From Hymenoscyphus infarciens (lineage: Eukaryota > Ascomycota > Leotiomycetes > Helotiales > Helotiaceae): a stretch of DNA of 64,000 bases. The notes beneath the pieces were generated by a model. It ran no database searches. It was not told the DNA's origin and saw only the letters and a list, made by a program, of their open reading frames with translations. Position 1 is the first letter of the stretch. The number at the start of each line of letters is the position of its first letter. The DNA lies in contig LLCB01000254.1 of assembly GCA_001414345.1 (NCBI GenBank), positions 1 through 64,000 of the forward strand, in the 5' to 3' direction. Made by a program: the position numbers and the translations under genes. Below are positions 10,510-27,824 of this stretch, one piece after another.

Positions 10510-11569
10510 ATGGCCGACTCTCGCGAACCTCAATATGATCCTTATATCCCAAGCGGCGGAGGAAAGCCTGCTGCTGGAGCAGGAGGTGCACAAGCAGCTC
10601 CAGGCAACCAGAGAACGGCGGCACTACAGGCAGTAAGTTGGATTCCTTTCCTCGCGATGATTCTATCGATGAGTCCTTCTCTTCGTGATGTTATCGACGA
10701 CGGCATTTCCGCATCAGCCAGCGCATTGCGACACGGGCCTCGCTATTCTTCCGGAAGTGCCAATCTTATTGGAATCGCCCATTTTCGACGCATATCGAAT
10801 ACCTCGGTTGGAAACACTTCATACTGCGACGATCCAGCTGCTGGCGAGTTTCTTTAAAGATGGCATACTCAGGATCGGAGTTGGTGTTGGTCTGCTGGCA
10901 GTGTAAGGAGAGTGCGTATCAAGTTATCGCGATATCATTCAATCCGGCATGCAAAGATAGTGATTCAGAGGATTGAATCGGTCGAGAGCCCCAAGGCTGG
11001 AATAGCGACAGCCAATCCTTTGGCCTTCTCCCAAATCGTCAACCTGATCACCTCAGCCTGCCCTAAAGAAACGGATTGCGAGCATCTCGAATAATCGGCC
11101 ATCTTACTGGAACAATTCAATTGTTGTAGAGCAATTGCTAACATGCCATTTCTAGCAAATCGACGACACAGTTGGTGTAATGCGCGAGAACATCAACAAG
11201 GTTTCACAACGTGGCGAGCGTCTCGACTCTCTCCAAGATAAGACCGACAACTTAGCAGTATCCGCTCAGGGATTCCGACGGGGCGCCAACAGAGTTAGAA
11301 AGTAAGCCGACTCAAATTCTTGTCCTGATTTTGGGTGCTCCGAGTTCTCTTGAAACACCCAGAGTTGACGAGAGCCACTCTTGGAAGATTGCTAACAATT
11401 TGATAGACAAATGTGGTGGAAGGACATGAAGATGCGAATGTGCCTGATCATTGGTATTGTCGTTCTGCTCATCATTATCATTGTTCCAGCTGGCAAGTTA
11501 CATGTACACATTTCTGTTCTGGTCCACAACACTAACGCTTCTCTAGTTGTTGCCACTAGACCCAAATAG
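10510..11569 (+). CDS. Synaptobrevin/VAMP R-SNARE (Snc1/Snc2 orthologue)
   Basis: Four exons (10510-10632, 11156-11301, 11407-11492, 11547-11569) encode 125 residues. The N-terminus is a Pro/Gly/Ala-rich leader. Residues about 38-98 form the R-SNARE motif with the zero-layer Arg at position 60 ([10 protein letters not shown]), followed by the conserved juxtamembrane [10 protein letters not shown] and a C-terminal anchor ([17 protein letters not shown]). The protein sits on secretory and endosomal vesicles and pairs with Sso/Sec9-type Q-SNAREs for fusion at the plasma membrane. Yeast Snc1 is 117 residues, so the length fits. The first intron is 523 nt, unusually long here. The last intron is GC-AG (CCAGCTG|GCAAGT); only this join keeps the frame and gives the short tail VVATRPK. 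Confidence 0.95.
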
Positions 11570-15653
<4,084 letters not shown>

Positions 15654-16190
15654 ATTTCATGGGCGGAATGGGGTGTTTTTAAAAAGTTGATTTTTTTTGT
15701 TGAGGGGGTCGCGGATGTACATACCTTTTTATTTTTTTGCTTCCTTTTTGGGGGGGCCTTTGCGGTGCTACAGCCAGCGATATGGATATACGGATGGAAG
15801 AGAAATTCAAAAATCGAAAAATCCAAATCAGCCAGCTAATTGATGCTTTTGAGTTTTGGTTTCATTTGACTTGTGATTTTGCTGCTGTGAGTAAGAATGA
15901 GAGGGAAGAGAGGTGGTGGGGGTTTTATAGTCTTGAGTAGACAAGGGGAGAAGGTGCTATACTCGGAGTGTGAAGAGATAGGTTAGAGAAGGATAGAGGA
16001 GGTTAGAGGAGGTTAGAGGAGGATAGAGGAGATAGCAGTTCTCGGAACTCGAAGTCGAGGCAACGAACCGAACCGAACTAAACTAAACCGAACTAAACTA
16101 AACCGAACTGAAGCGATATAAATATAAGACTTAATTTCAAATTATCTTAACCGTCTGGTATCGTAGTACTAGTAGTATAGTTGGTACGAG
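15654..16190. repeat. 3' flank of ARG5,6 with simple tandem repeats
   Basis: No gene is seen. About 15980-16031 has a roughly 10-bp tandem repeat (GGTTAGAGGA and variants). About 16064-16112 has a CCGAACTAAACTAAA-type repeat. The four bases at 16191-16194 (AGGT) are the left target duplication of the neighbouring LTR element. Confidence 0.6.
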
Positions 16191-16194
16191 AGGT

Positions 16195-16354
16195 TGTATG
16201 GCAGTGGCCTAGTATCTGGAGTTGGGGGTTAAAGTATTATATTATGTGTGAGATAATAAAAGAGGAGACTAGCTACGAAAGGCCTTAAACATCTAAGTAT
16301 AGGTAAAGTGAATTATTAGGCTAGATAAGCACTAAAGCGATTATCGCCTTAACA
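16195..16354 (-). repeat. LTR of the gypsy-type element (left; 3' LTR on minus)
   Basis: This 160-bp direct repeat of 27825-27984 keeps TG and CA dinucleotides in its outer (left) half, while its inner half is converted to A/T at several transition sites. Confidence 0.9.
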
Positions 16355-16360
16355 ACTATC

Positions 16361-16376
16361 CCTCCTCCCTTTTAGG
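16361..16376 (-). other. Polypurine tract (on minus) of the gypsy-type element
   Basis: The + strand reads CCCTCCTCCCTTTTAG-like just inside the LTR, so the minus strand has a GGGAGGAGGG run adjacent to the 3' LTR, where plus-strand DNA synthesis is primed in LTR elements. Confidence 0.6.
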
Positions 16377-19300
16377 TAGATATCCTTCTACTTATACCTA
16401 TATCGCTAACGTAATTAGTCTTATAAATATTTTAAAGTCCTTCTTATATTATGATCCCTTATAAATTAACCTATAACCTTAAATATATACTCGTTTATAA
16501 CGTACTAATTCTACTTATCTATTCTCTACTTCTCCTAATTATTCTATTTTACTTTTATAAGCCTTTTTATACTTCGCCTTCTTAATTATCTTAACTTCTT
16601 CTATCTATTACTTATGTTCTATCTTACTATTTAGATTAAAAAACTTAGTATTAAACTAGAGAGTAGAAGCCTCTATTATAATAGGGTTTAATATTAGATT
16701 TAGATTTAGGTTAAAATTATTAAATACTTTAATACTAGAGTGTTATAGTATAAGAGTTATACTTAGCTCTTTATTACTAGGTAGACTATTAACTATAGAC
16801 TAGCTCCTTATATTAATAACTCTCTTTTTTAGAGGTACTAGTTTCTTTTTTATTTAGTTTCTTAATACCTAACGTTATAAAGGGGTAGGTATCTTCTTAG
16901 ATATATCCTTATTTAGTATTCCTTTACTAGCTTTTAGTACTTTTCCTTTTTCTCCTTAGCTTTTTATCTCTAGTTAAGGAATCTTTATCTACTTTCTTAG
17001 CTTAATCTTTAAAGTATAATTAATATTACTTAAGGTCTAGTATATGTCTAATTAATTATATATTACTAGATATCCTTTTATAATCGCCTTTTAAAAAAGT
17101 ACTTATTAGGCTTAATCTCTTCCTTTTAACTTAGTTAATCTCCTTTTAAACGTTAATACTATACTATCTCTTTCTTCTTTATTAGTTAATTATCTAAGAG
17201 TAGCTATATAATCTCTAGCTATACTATTTAATTCCTATTACGATTCTATAAGGTAGTATATTTAGTTTATATAACTATATTTTAAGTATAATACTAGATC
17301 TTAATATAATTTATATATCTTAGTCTCTTTTTCTTAAATTCGATCTTAGATATCTTTTAATAACTTCTATTCTTTAAATAATTACTATACCTCTTCTTAG
17401 ATATTCGTCTTTAGAAGGTTAGAAGCCTTTCTTTTTTATATATAGATTAGTAACTTAAATTACCCTTTTTCTTTATAAGATCTAAGATCCTTTCTATATT
17501 TATCTAATAGTTATCCTTTTACTTTAAAGAGGTCTAGATAAAGCTTTATAAGCTCTAACTTTAAGAATTCTATTTATAGTTTATTAATCTCCTTACTATT
17601 AAGAGTTAGCTAATTATTTCTTTACTATTTAATTATACTCTTTCTATATCCTCTTAAATAATATCTCTTCTTATTAAACACTTTACTTATATACTTATAT
17701 TTTTCTTTACTTAATAATAACATCTCTATATCTCTTAAAGTAGATATTAGAAGATCCTCTCTAGTCTTTATTCTATATTTTAATACCTTATCCTTCTTAG
17801 CTTATACTAATAATTAGGCTATAGACTTTATTTTCTTCTTTCTATAAGTAATAGTAACCTTTTCTCTACTCTTATCTAGTTTTAGATTATTATTATCTAA
17901 CTCCTCTCCTCTATTTTCTACCTCTTCCTTTTATATAAGTTTCTTAAGTTAACTTATATATAGCGCTTATAATATATTATAATTTCCTCTTATAACTCTT
18001 AGAAGAAGTGTATATAGATTTACTTCTAGTATTTTACTAATTAAGTTATCTAATTTATCTCTCTCTTTTAAAAGAGTTCTTTAACCTCTTATTACTAGCT
18101 TTATTTTATATTAAAGGTCCTTCTTATCCTTTTCTACTTTAACTTAAGTCTTTAAGTCTATTTAAATATTCTTAAACAATTATTAACTTATATAGTAAAA
18201 AGGTATATAGTTATAAAGTCCCTCTTTTCTTAAATATATTAGATAAAGTATTAGTATATTAAACGTTAAATTATCCTTTTCTAAAGCTTCTTAAATCTTT
18301 ATATTAATTATTTCTAACTAATTTAAGACTGTCTATCTAATAACGTTTAGCTACTTAGAATCTCTTTTTATAATATTAAAAAGGTTAAGTAATATATAAA
18401 GTTAGTTTAATAGTTAATATTATCTTACTTCCTTAGTTTCTAGAATAATCTATAAGAGCTAGGTTACTCTAAGATAAATCTCCTTTTTAAGATATATAAT
18501 TCTAATAGTATTATACTTATTATTACTTAATCTTTTATCTTTTATAGTTTATATTAAGAATTCTTCTTTTAGATCTTTCTTATTAAATTAATAGATTATA
18601 TTAGTTAACTCTTAAGCTATTAGTCTTTAGTAAAATATATTTATAAACTTAGTATTCTTAAGTATCTTAGTTATATTCTTTTATAATATCTTTAATTCTT
18701 TATACTTTTTATCTAACTTAAGTATAAATCGTTTTCCTTATAATAGTAGTACCTTACCTTATATATAGTATATTAAAGGTTCTTATAAAGTTTAGTATTT
18801 TATTAGTAGATAGATTTTACCTCTCTTAGTATAATAGAGTAAATATATATTAGACTTACTAGCTATATTATCCTCTTTTTTTAATTCTTTAAGTTTATAT
18901 AGACTATTAAAGTCTTCTTTAAACTAGCTTATTATCTTATCTTTTAATACTATATATTTATATTCCTCTTCCTTCTTTACCTTATCTATCTTTTTAATAA
19001 CTAGTTCTAACTTATATAGGTTATAATTAAAGTCTAAGTTACTACTTATATTATTTTTACTTTCTCTTTCTTTTACTTAGCTATTCGTTATTAGATAGAT
19101 ATTAATTATATTTCTACTCTTACCTAATTAGCTTTCTAGCTTAGGCTAGTTACTAAGGCTAGCTTCTTTAGGTTTTAAGTAATAGTTTTTAGTACTTAAA
19201 AAATTATTTACTTTATAATCTATCTCTCTCTCTAAATCTAATTTAATAAAGTAATAAAATAACTTCTTACTTTACTTTATTAAAATATAGTTATTTAGTA

Positions 19301-22199
19301 ATAGTTAATCTTTTATAATAGTTATTTATTTAAGTATAGATTTAACTTCTAAAATATTACTTATCTTAGTTATATTAAAGGTTATTAAATTTATAAGTTA
19401 TTCTTAATTATTATAGGTTTATTTTTACGTTATAGTAGTATATTCGATCTCGATAATACTTAAAACGTTAATGCCTTTACTTTTATCTTTGATCTATAGC
19501 TAGTTTCTATCTATCTCTAATCTATCTAAGAAGTCCTACTTTTTAAGTATTTAATTTAAGTTTAATATTACTTATTATTAAGTAAAAGAAAGGTTATTAT
19601 ACTTAATTTAAAAATTTTTAATCTATTATAGTAAAGAAAAGTTATATTATATTATAAGATCTTAGGTTAAGCTTAAAGAGGATATATATATACTAAGCTT
19701 TACTTTAAAGCTCTACTTTTTTTTCTTTTAGCCTCTATTATTTAAAAGTAAAGTTTATCTTTTTACTCTCTATTCTTCTTAGATATCTTATTCTTTTTAA
19801 CTATTTATAGCTATAATTCTAAAATCTTAATACTTAATCTCTTTATTATTCCTTATATATTAATATTTCCTACTTTTAAATATCTCTACCTTCTCTTTTA
19901 ATTATATTCTATAATCCTTCTATTATCTAATAAAGTATATCTTTACTAATATACCTTAATCTCTTCTCCTCCTTTTTAAAGAAGGTTTAGCTCTTTAACT
20001 AAACTATATAAGTCTATAGCTTAATCTTACTAGTATTTATCACCTATAGCTTCTCTTATTCCTTTATTAAAAGAGTATTTATAAGTATATAGTAGATTAA
20101 GTAAGTTTATTATTTTTAATCTTTACTTTACTAGTATCTTTCTTTTAATAATTATTACCTTTTACTCTTCTTTACTCTATTTTACTATATATATATAATT
20201 TACTATAATTAGTTTTAAGTTCTTATTAATTTTTATAATAGTTTTCTAATAGTTAATAATTTAATTATTCTCTAATTTCTTAATAAATTTTTTAATATAA
20301 TTAAAGTAATATTTACTTATTAGTTTATATATTATAAGATCCTCTAACTATATAGACGTATTATTTATACCTATCTTTCTAACTTAGTATAGCCTTAACT
20401 ATCTTAGCTCTAGTTTATAAAAGCGCTAACTATCTTATTATAACCTTTATAATAATACTAGATTACTAAGTTTTAGTAAAGAGTTCTATATTACTACTAT
20501 CTCTACTATCTTAGTCTACTCTATTAACCGTCTCTAATTTACTAATTCTTATATTTTATCTAATATAATAAGCCTTTCTTTAAGTACTTCTTCTACTAAC
20601 TAGCCTACTATTATTATAATAAGTAACTTAATTCCTTCCTCTTATACTACTACTTCTACTAATACTATCTATAGCTAGGTTTCTACTAGTTAGTTAAATA
20701 ATAAGTCTTAAGAGTTTTCTCTAAATATAAGTTAGGCTAAAGTAAATCTATAAATATATATATCTCTTAACTATAATACTACTTTAATTCTTATATAATA
20801 CTTATCTTACTAGAATATCTTTACTAGTAAGGCTTATAATTCTACTCTTAAAGCCTTTAAGAACATCTTTATATATACTTCTACTAACTCTATAGATTAA
20901 GAGTATAATATAAGTATAAAGTATTAGTATACTCTATTCTTAGCTAACTTTATAAGAAATACTCCTCTAGTAAAATAAGCACTATTATTATTATAAGCTA
21001 CTCTTAGCTATCTAAATAGTCTTACTACCTATTATTAAAAACTATATAACGTGTTTACTAACGTTATAGCTTATTATAGTTTAAAAGTTACCTATCTTAT
21101 TATATAATCAACTATTAATAATATAAATCTTACTTCTAACTTTACTACTAGTAAGATAGAACTAATATAATCGAATCCTACTAAATCCTACGATTATAAA
21201 TATAAGATTAGTATAAGTCTTTTTATTAGCTTAAAAGGTTTTAAGAATTAGTAATTTAGATATAAATAGTAGTATATAGTAATATTCTTAGTTCTAGTAA
21301 GCTACTAGAATCTTCTAATAGTTCTTCTTAGTATAAGTTTTTTTATAAAGTATTTATAAGAATTATATAATTACTAAAGTACTATTACTACTTACTCTAG
21401 TATAATATAGAATACTAGTTTTCTAGCTTATTCTTAAAATACTAATTTTAGATATAACGGTTTATCCTTTTCTAATATTATTAAATTTATAGCTTACTTC
21501 TTAGTAACTTTCTTAAACAATTTAGTTAATGTTTCTATATATAGTATAGTATTTATAATTTTATATTCTAGAGTATTAGTATATTATAGAATAAACTACT
21601 TTGCCTATTATTCCTTCTTTTCTTAAATTTATTCTTAGATATTATTATAGATTAATTTAAATCTTAAAGTTTTATCTATTTCTACTTCTCTATTCGCGAT
21701 TTCTAATATTATAGCTAAGAGAGTAAATTCTTTAAACCTTACTAGATATTAATAAGCTAAGTACTTAATAATTCTAAATAACCTATCTACTACTATTAAT
21801 AATTTCCTAGATATATTAATAATTTTAAAGTTATACTTAATAAGTCTTATTTACTAATAAATAATCTACTCTTTTATATTATTACTTTAAATTACTATTA
21901 TTAAAGTAAAGTAATTAGTATATACTTTTACTAAGATATTTATTCTTTAAATAAAATAATGTAATTCTTTTAGGCTTAGAAGTACTATATAAGCTTCTTA
22001 CTTAGTAGTATAATACTTTTACTATATTAGTATAAGTTAAAAAGATATAAATATAATAATATTTATTTTAGATAGTTTTATAAACTTAGCTTCTATCTTA
22101 ATTATATTTCTAAGTAGTTAAAAAAGAATACCTCTATAACTAGTCTTTAACGTATTAATTACTAAGTAATATTATAGATCACTATCTCTAACTATAATA

Positions 22200-22660
22200 A
22201 TATTTATATATACCTCTTTTTTTACTCTCTTAAAAGCCTATATATGTTTTTCTAACTACTTAAAGCTAGTAACCTTCTATCGTCGTTTTACTACTCCTCT
22301 TAATTAGTAGTCTTTTATAATATAGGTTATTAAACTTTTAATAATTATTAAAAGGTTTATATATCCTAGTATATAATCTTTTAAGAATAGTAGTATAAAT
22401 AGGAATTATTCTACTTCCTTAGTACTTTTAGAGATTATATAATCTTAAATTATAGCTAGCTTATTAAGTACTAGCTTTAAGCCCTCTCTAGCTAGCCTTC
22501 GATATCTTAGATAGTTTAATTTAGTAACTATAAATTTTATCTTAGGTAGGCTTAGTATAAGCTTCGTCTATACTACTCTTAGGAAGTAGTATTCTCTTAG
22601 AAACTATATTAAAGTAGAGAAGTCCTTTATACCTCCTTAGTTATTATCTATAAAATATAA
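22200..22660 (-). pseudogene. Degraded Ty3/gypsy reverse transcriptase segment
   Basis: Reading minus from about 22660 the frame gives LYFIDNN (the place of the F/Y-V-D-D catalytic box, its second Asp now Asn), then FLREYYFLRVV, LILSLPKIKFI, LNYL, REGLKLVLNKLAII, STKEVE and PFLKDYIPGY-like FLKDYILGY. The order matches the palm end and thumb/connection of gypsy-type RT, where a 'K-x-x-L-S-x-x-K' strand, an 'E/D-G-L' turn and a 'V-x-x-F-L ... F-I-P-x-Y' stretch follow the catalytic box. Stops fall at positions that would be Trp, Gln or Arg codons before C-to-T or G-to-A change. It is non-functional as it stands. Confidence 0.75.
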
Positions 22661-25600
22661 GAAATAAGTATTCTTACTAATATCTAATAACGCTAGTTTA
22701 ATATTTAGTCTTAGTATTACTAAGTACTCTAAATCTTTTAATTTAGAGTAAGTACTTAGTACTCTTATAAGTCCTTATTCTATTACTTAGTAGTAATACT
22801 ATTCTAATATAGTCTAAAAAGCTATTTTATATTAATAATTCTTAAATAGTTTTATAGTCTAATATCTATTACTAGTATTTAATAAAAACATATACCTTAT
22901 ATCTAGCTTTATAATTTACTATAAGATAGTTTCTTATTACTTTATTAGATACTATAATTTTATTATAGCTTTATTTACTAAGATATAATTATATACTATC
23001 TTTATTATATTATTTTTCTTTAAAATTAATTATATTCTTACTAACTAAGGAGATTTATATTAGATAATTACCTTTACTTCTACTAATTTAAGTAGTAACT
23101 TCTTTTAATATTCTATCTCTTTTAATAACTATTTTATAATTAGTAACTTCTTTAAAGTATAATTGTAATAGATAGGAATTCTATATTCAACTAGGTCTAT
23201 TTTAGACATTTTTCTAATATTATTTATAAAGATATCTCTCTATTAAAATAGTAATTTCTATAATATATACCTCTTTTCCTCTATATCTACTAACTTCTCT
23301 ATTATCTTATTTATAATATTCTTAATCTTCTCTTATTCTAACCTATATAGTTCTTATACTTCTATCTACCTTCTTCTATATTAGGAAGGTCTTTTAGTAG
23401 TAGAGAATCTATAAGTTATATTAAATATATCCTCTTCTTTATCTACCTTCTCTCTCTATATTAGACTTTTAATACTAGCTTTAATAATTATTTATTAACT
23501 TATAAATATTTCTATTTTATCTTATCTAGTCTACTAGAAGTTTAAAATTTATATTCCTTTATCTATTCTAAATTCTAGCATTTTATTATAAGATAGGTTA
23601 GGATTTCTTATAACTTTAACTACTTCTTTAAATCTTACTCTTTTTTTTATAAGATATACTTTAATACTACTCTAGCTTTATTTTAATATCTTAGCTATAG
23701 ATAGACTATTTCTATAATCTTTACTTTCTACTACTATAACTTCTTTTAAAGATTATACTCTAATATTTATTACTTATCTCTAATTTCTCTACTAACTACT
23801 TAATTTACTTTATAATAGTTTAATATTAGAATAATAGGAAAGGTTATCTTTATTAAAAGCTATAGTAATACTTAACTATCTTCTCTTCCTTTATAGATAT
23901 ATATATATAGATTTAGATTCTAGTAATCTAGACGTAGATAGGAGTATACTTTTAACTTCTACTATATTTAAGCTAACCTATTTCTCTTCTCTACTATCTA
24001 ATTTCTTATTTTATATAGATTTTAGTATTATAGTAATAGATAGTTATACCTCTTACTAAGACCTTAACTCTTCTATTCTCTTCTTAACCCTTATCCTTCT
24101 CTTTCTATTATATAGCTAAGATTAATTTAAAGCTATTTTAATAAGATTTATAAAGTAACTCTTTACCTTCTTCTATATATCTACTAACTACTAATTATTT
24201 AATAATAATTATATTAATAGTATTTTATCTTAGTTTCTTAATTATCCTAAGATATCTTATAAGAGAACTGAATTCTTATGTCTTTCTTTAAAATATTATA
24301 CTTTAATAGATAATTATATTCTAGGTTCTAATACTTTTCCTTCTAATCCTCTCTCTTCTAGCTAGACTTTATCTTTATAAGTAGAGGCTAGGCCTTCTAC
24401 TTATAGTTAGCTTTTAAACTAAACTATAGTCTTATTATTATAAATCGTCTAATTATTAGTAAATTAGTACTAGTTAGAGTACTAGCTTTAAGAAGTTTAT
24501 TTCTATCTTTATATTCTTATTTAATCTTATCTTATAATTCTTTAAACATTTAATTAACTGTTTCTTTATTCTTAAAATCTACTTTCTTAGTATATTCTTT
24601 AGTAACTTAGGCTAATACCTATATAGTTATATTATAGATATATTATACTATATCTTAGATTTCTACCTTATATATATAAACGATTTTTCTAGCTATAGAT
24701 AATTTACTATATAAAACGTTTAGATTAGTAATTACTTAAAGGACTTTAATCCTCTTAGTTAAGATAGTGCTCTTAAGCTTCTTATATTTACTTTCCTTTA
24801 TCTTAATCTAATATTTCCTATTCTTATAATCTTCTATAATTTTATAATCTTATATCTACTATTAACTTAGTAATAGTAAATATAAAGTTCTATTTAAGAT
24901 AAGATATACGTTAATAACTCTATTAATACTACTAATATATATATTAAAGTAGATAAAGTATTTTAATAGGTAAAGTATTATATTAGCTACTTTAATTATA
25001 ATTAAATAGTCTAGTCTTAACTTATACCTTAAATTCTATACTACCGATTCTAGTATAAGGTTAATAATAGAACCTCTATCTAGTAGTACTTAATTTAAAT
25101 TATAGATTCCTTTCTAATTAATATAAGATCGTACTACTACTTATATATAGAAGTTATATACTTTCTTAGTTAAGAATAGAGTTAATTCGTTTTCTAGCTA
25201 GTCTAAGTATTTATTATTAATTATCTTTTATATTCCTTTAATTATTTTAGTAAGTACTATAGTTATTATATTAATATCTTTAACCTAGAAAACGTTAATA
25301 GTATAGCTATCTTCTAATAGCTTAGCCTTTATAGAGTTAGATTTAGGTTTAAGTTTAAGTAGTCTTATAAGTTTAAATCTATCTCTAAGAGACTAATTAT
25401 AAAGCTAAAGTAAAGACATCTTAAGCTTTATATTTACTAATATATTAGCTAGAGAAAAGTCCTCTTATCTTATTATACTTATAATAAGTTACTTAGCTTT
25501 CTTCGTCGCTACCTTCTTTTTTAGACTAAGAGTAAAGAGTTAGAGTAATAGCTCTTATATAGGTATAGTATCTTCTATAACATTGTCTTTATATTCTTTA

Positions 25601-26169
25601 ACTATAGGTACTCTATATTTTCCTTTCTTAGTTAGTCTACTAAAAGGTTTTATAGAAAAGATACTACTTAAGATCCTTATACTTAACTGCTTCTCTACTA
25701 CTAATACTTCGACTTCTTATAATTATATTAGAGTTAATATATTTACTAGAGCTCGTATTTCTACCTCTATTCTATACGTATATCCTTTATTATAGACTAT
25801 ATCTAAATCTCTAGTATTCTACTTATTAATAGTAGAATTAGATATATTAACTATCTACTTTAGTAGTACTTAAGTAACTATAGCGCTATCTAATATTAAT
25901 CTGCTCTAAATCGTCTAAGTTTCTTAGCTAGCTACTAGATTATTACTTATTACTAATTATCTAAAGCTAGCTCTATCTTAATTCATCTACTAGAGCCTAA
26001 TACTATAATAATTTCTTATATTATTTAAAAAGAGTTATCTCTTTTAATTCTCTTAGAACTAATAACCTTATAGGTTCTATTAGAAGTATTAGTTTTAATT
26101 ATAATAAAGCTCTACTATATAAGTTTATATTATACGATTTTAATTCTATTTATCTTATTATTTCTATTA

Positions 26170-26245
26170 TTTAGCTTTTAATAACTATTTAGATAAAGGG
26201 GTTTTATAGTCTCTAAAACTATAACCTTCCTTTCTATAAGTATAG
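26170..26245 (-). pseudogene. Degraded Gag zinc-knuckle segment
   Basis: In one minus-strand frame the segment reads IYYTYRKEGYSFRDYK. The Tyr residues fall exactly at the Cys and His positions of a C-x2-C-x4-H-x4-C zinc knuckle, and Cys-to-Tyr or His-to-Tyr is what G-to-A and C-to-T mutation gives. The basic residues and Gly between them fit nucleocapsid knuckles. Its place upstream of RT on minus supports gag. Confidence 0.6.
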
Positions 26246-27824
26246 TATATAAATAGCTTTCTTAGGCTAAACTAAGTATTAGGTCTAGGAATAAAAGCTA
26301 TATTAATACTAACTAGTGCTATGTTTCTATTTCCTTCTTAGAGAGGAATTCGATTTTAGCTCTAAGAGGCTAGAGTCTACTTTATAAGGGAGTTAATAAG
26401 AGCTTCTATAATAGCTATATAGCGATTGTTCTTTTCTTAATCTATTTTTATAAACTTCTATATCTAACTAAATTCTAGTTATAATCCTAAGTTATCTACT
26501 TTTAAATATATATTAGCTGTCTTTACTACTCTTAGGTTATAGTTATCTAATCCTTTAGTAGTAGCCTTTATATTTTAGATTAAGGATTTAATCTTAATAA
26601 TCCTTAATATTACTTTATTAGAATAAACTACTATTCTTATTAGTTCTTTATTAAGTCTCTTAATAACTTACTTATATAGCTAGGCTTTTATAGTATTAGG
26701 TAAATCCTACTTAATATCTTATATTTCTATATAGTACTTATAAAGAGAGTGTCTATTTTAACTTAAGAATGTTATCTTATCTACTACTAATTCTACTTTA
26801 TCTTCTCTATCCTTTTAAGGAAATCTATTAATTAATAAAGCCTTTAACTTCTTAAAGTCTTCTTTAATAGCTTATAAGAGGCTTTAAATATATTTAGTAG
26901 CCTCTCTATAATAATTAGATATTATAATTAAGAACTTCCCTTCCTTTAGTATAACTAGATTATTATAATTAGCTTTTATAATATATTCTATAAAAGTTAA
27001 GAACATCTCTATATCTTTATATAGTAAACTATAGAATAGTAGAACTAATACTATAGACGATATATTTAACTTAGTAGTGATTTTCTTCTAGAATAGTAAC
27101 AGTTTTTTATTTAGTAAGAGAGTATTTCTAACTATAGCTAAGTTTCCTTTCTCTACTAGTAATAAGTCTAATATAATAGATGTTTTTATTAAGAATTCTT
27201 AGATAGCTTATTCTAAGAGTATTAGCTATACTTTTATACCTTACTTAGGTACTAGTAAACTCTTACTTCTAAAATATATATTAGCTATTAGTTTCTTATC
27301 TTCGGAATCGAATTATAGTAGTATAGGAGATTCTAAGTTAGACTTTATAGAGTATAGGCTATTATAGGAAGGTTCTTTAAATTCGTTAAAAGAAGTTTCT
27401 TTAAATAGTAATCTATCTTTAGTTAATATAGACAAAGTTAAGAGACTGTTCGTTAAAGGGGAAAGTAGCCTCTTAAGAGTATAATAGCGGATTATTTTCT
27501 TCTTTCTACTTTATATAAAAGTTATATTTATATATAGTTCTAAGAGCTAAATTAATTACTACTAATAATACTTATAGATTTTAAATATCTTTATTATTTA
27601 TAGTATTATAAATATATACTATCCTTTTAGTTCTAATATTCTAATATACCTTATATATACTTTTTTTATAATAGTAGATACCTAATATTATAGGTAGATT
27701 TAAGGGTTTCTAGTACTAACGCTTAATTTCTTAATTTAGAGGATAAAATTTCGATTTTAGAGTTAATAGACTAATACGTTTATTAGATAATTTAGAGATT
27801 TATTACCTTACTAAGGATACTATT

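Noticed and set aside
25870..25905. LILDSA-like stretch on minus as a retroviral-type protease motif
   Set aside because: It is in a plausible place between Gag and RT, but it lacks the Gly of the D-S/T-G-A signature and is followed at once by stops; too weak to annotate.
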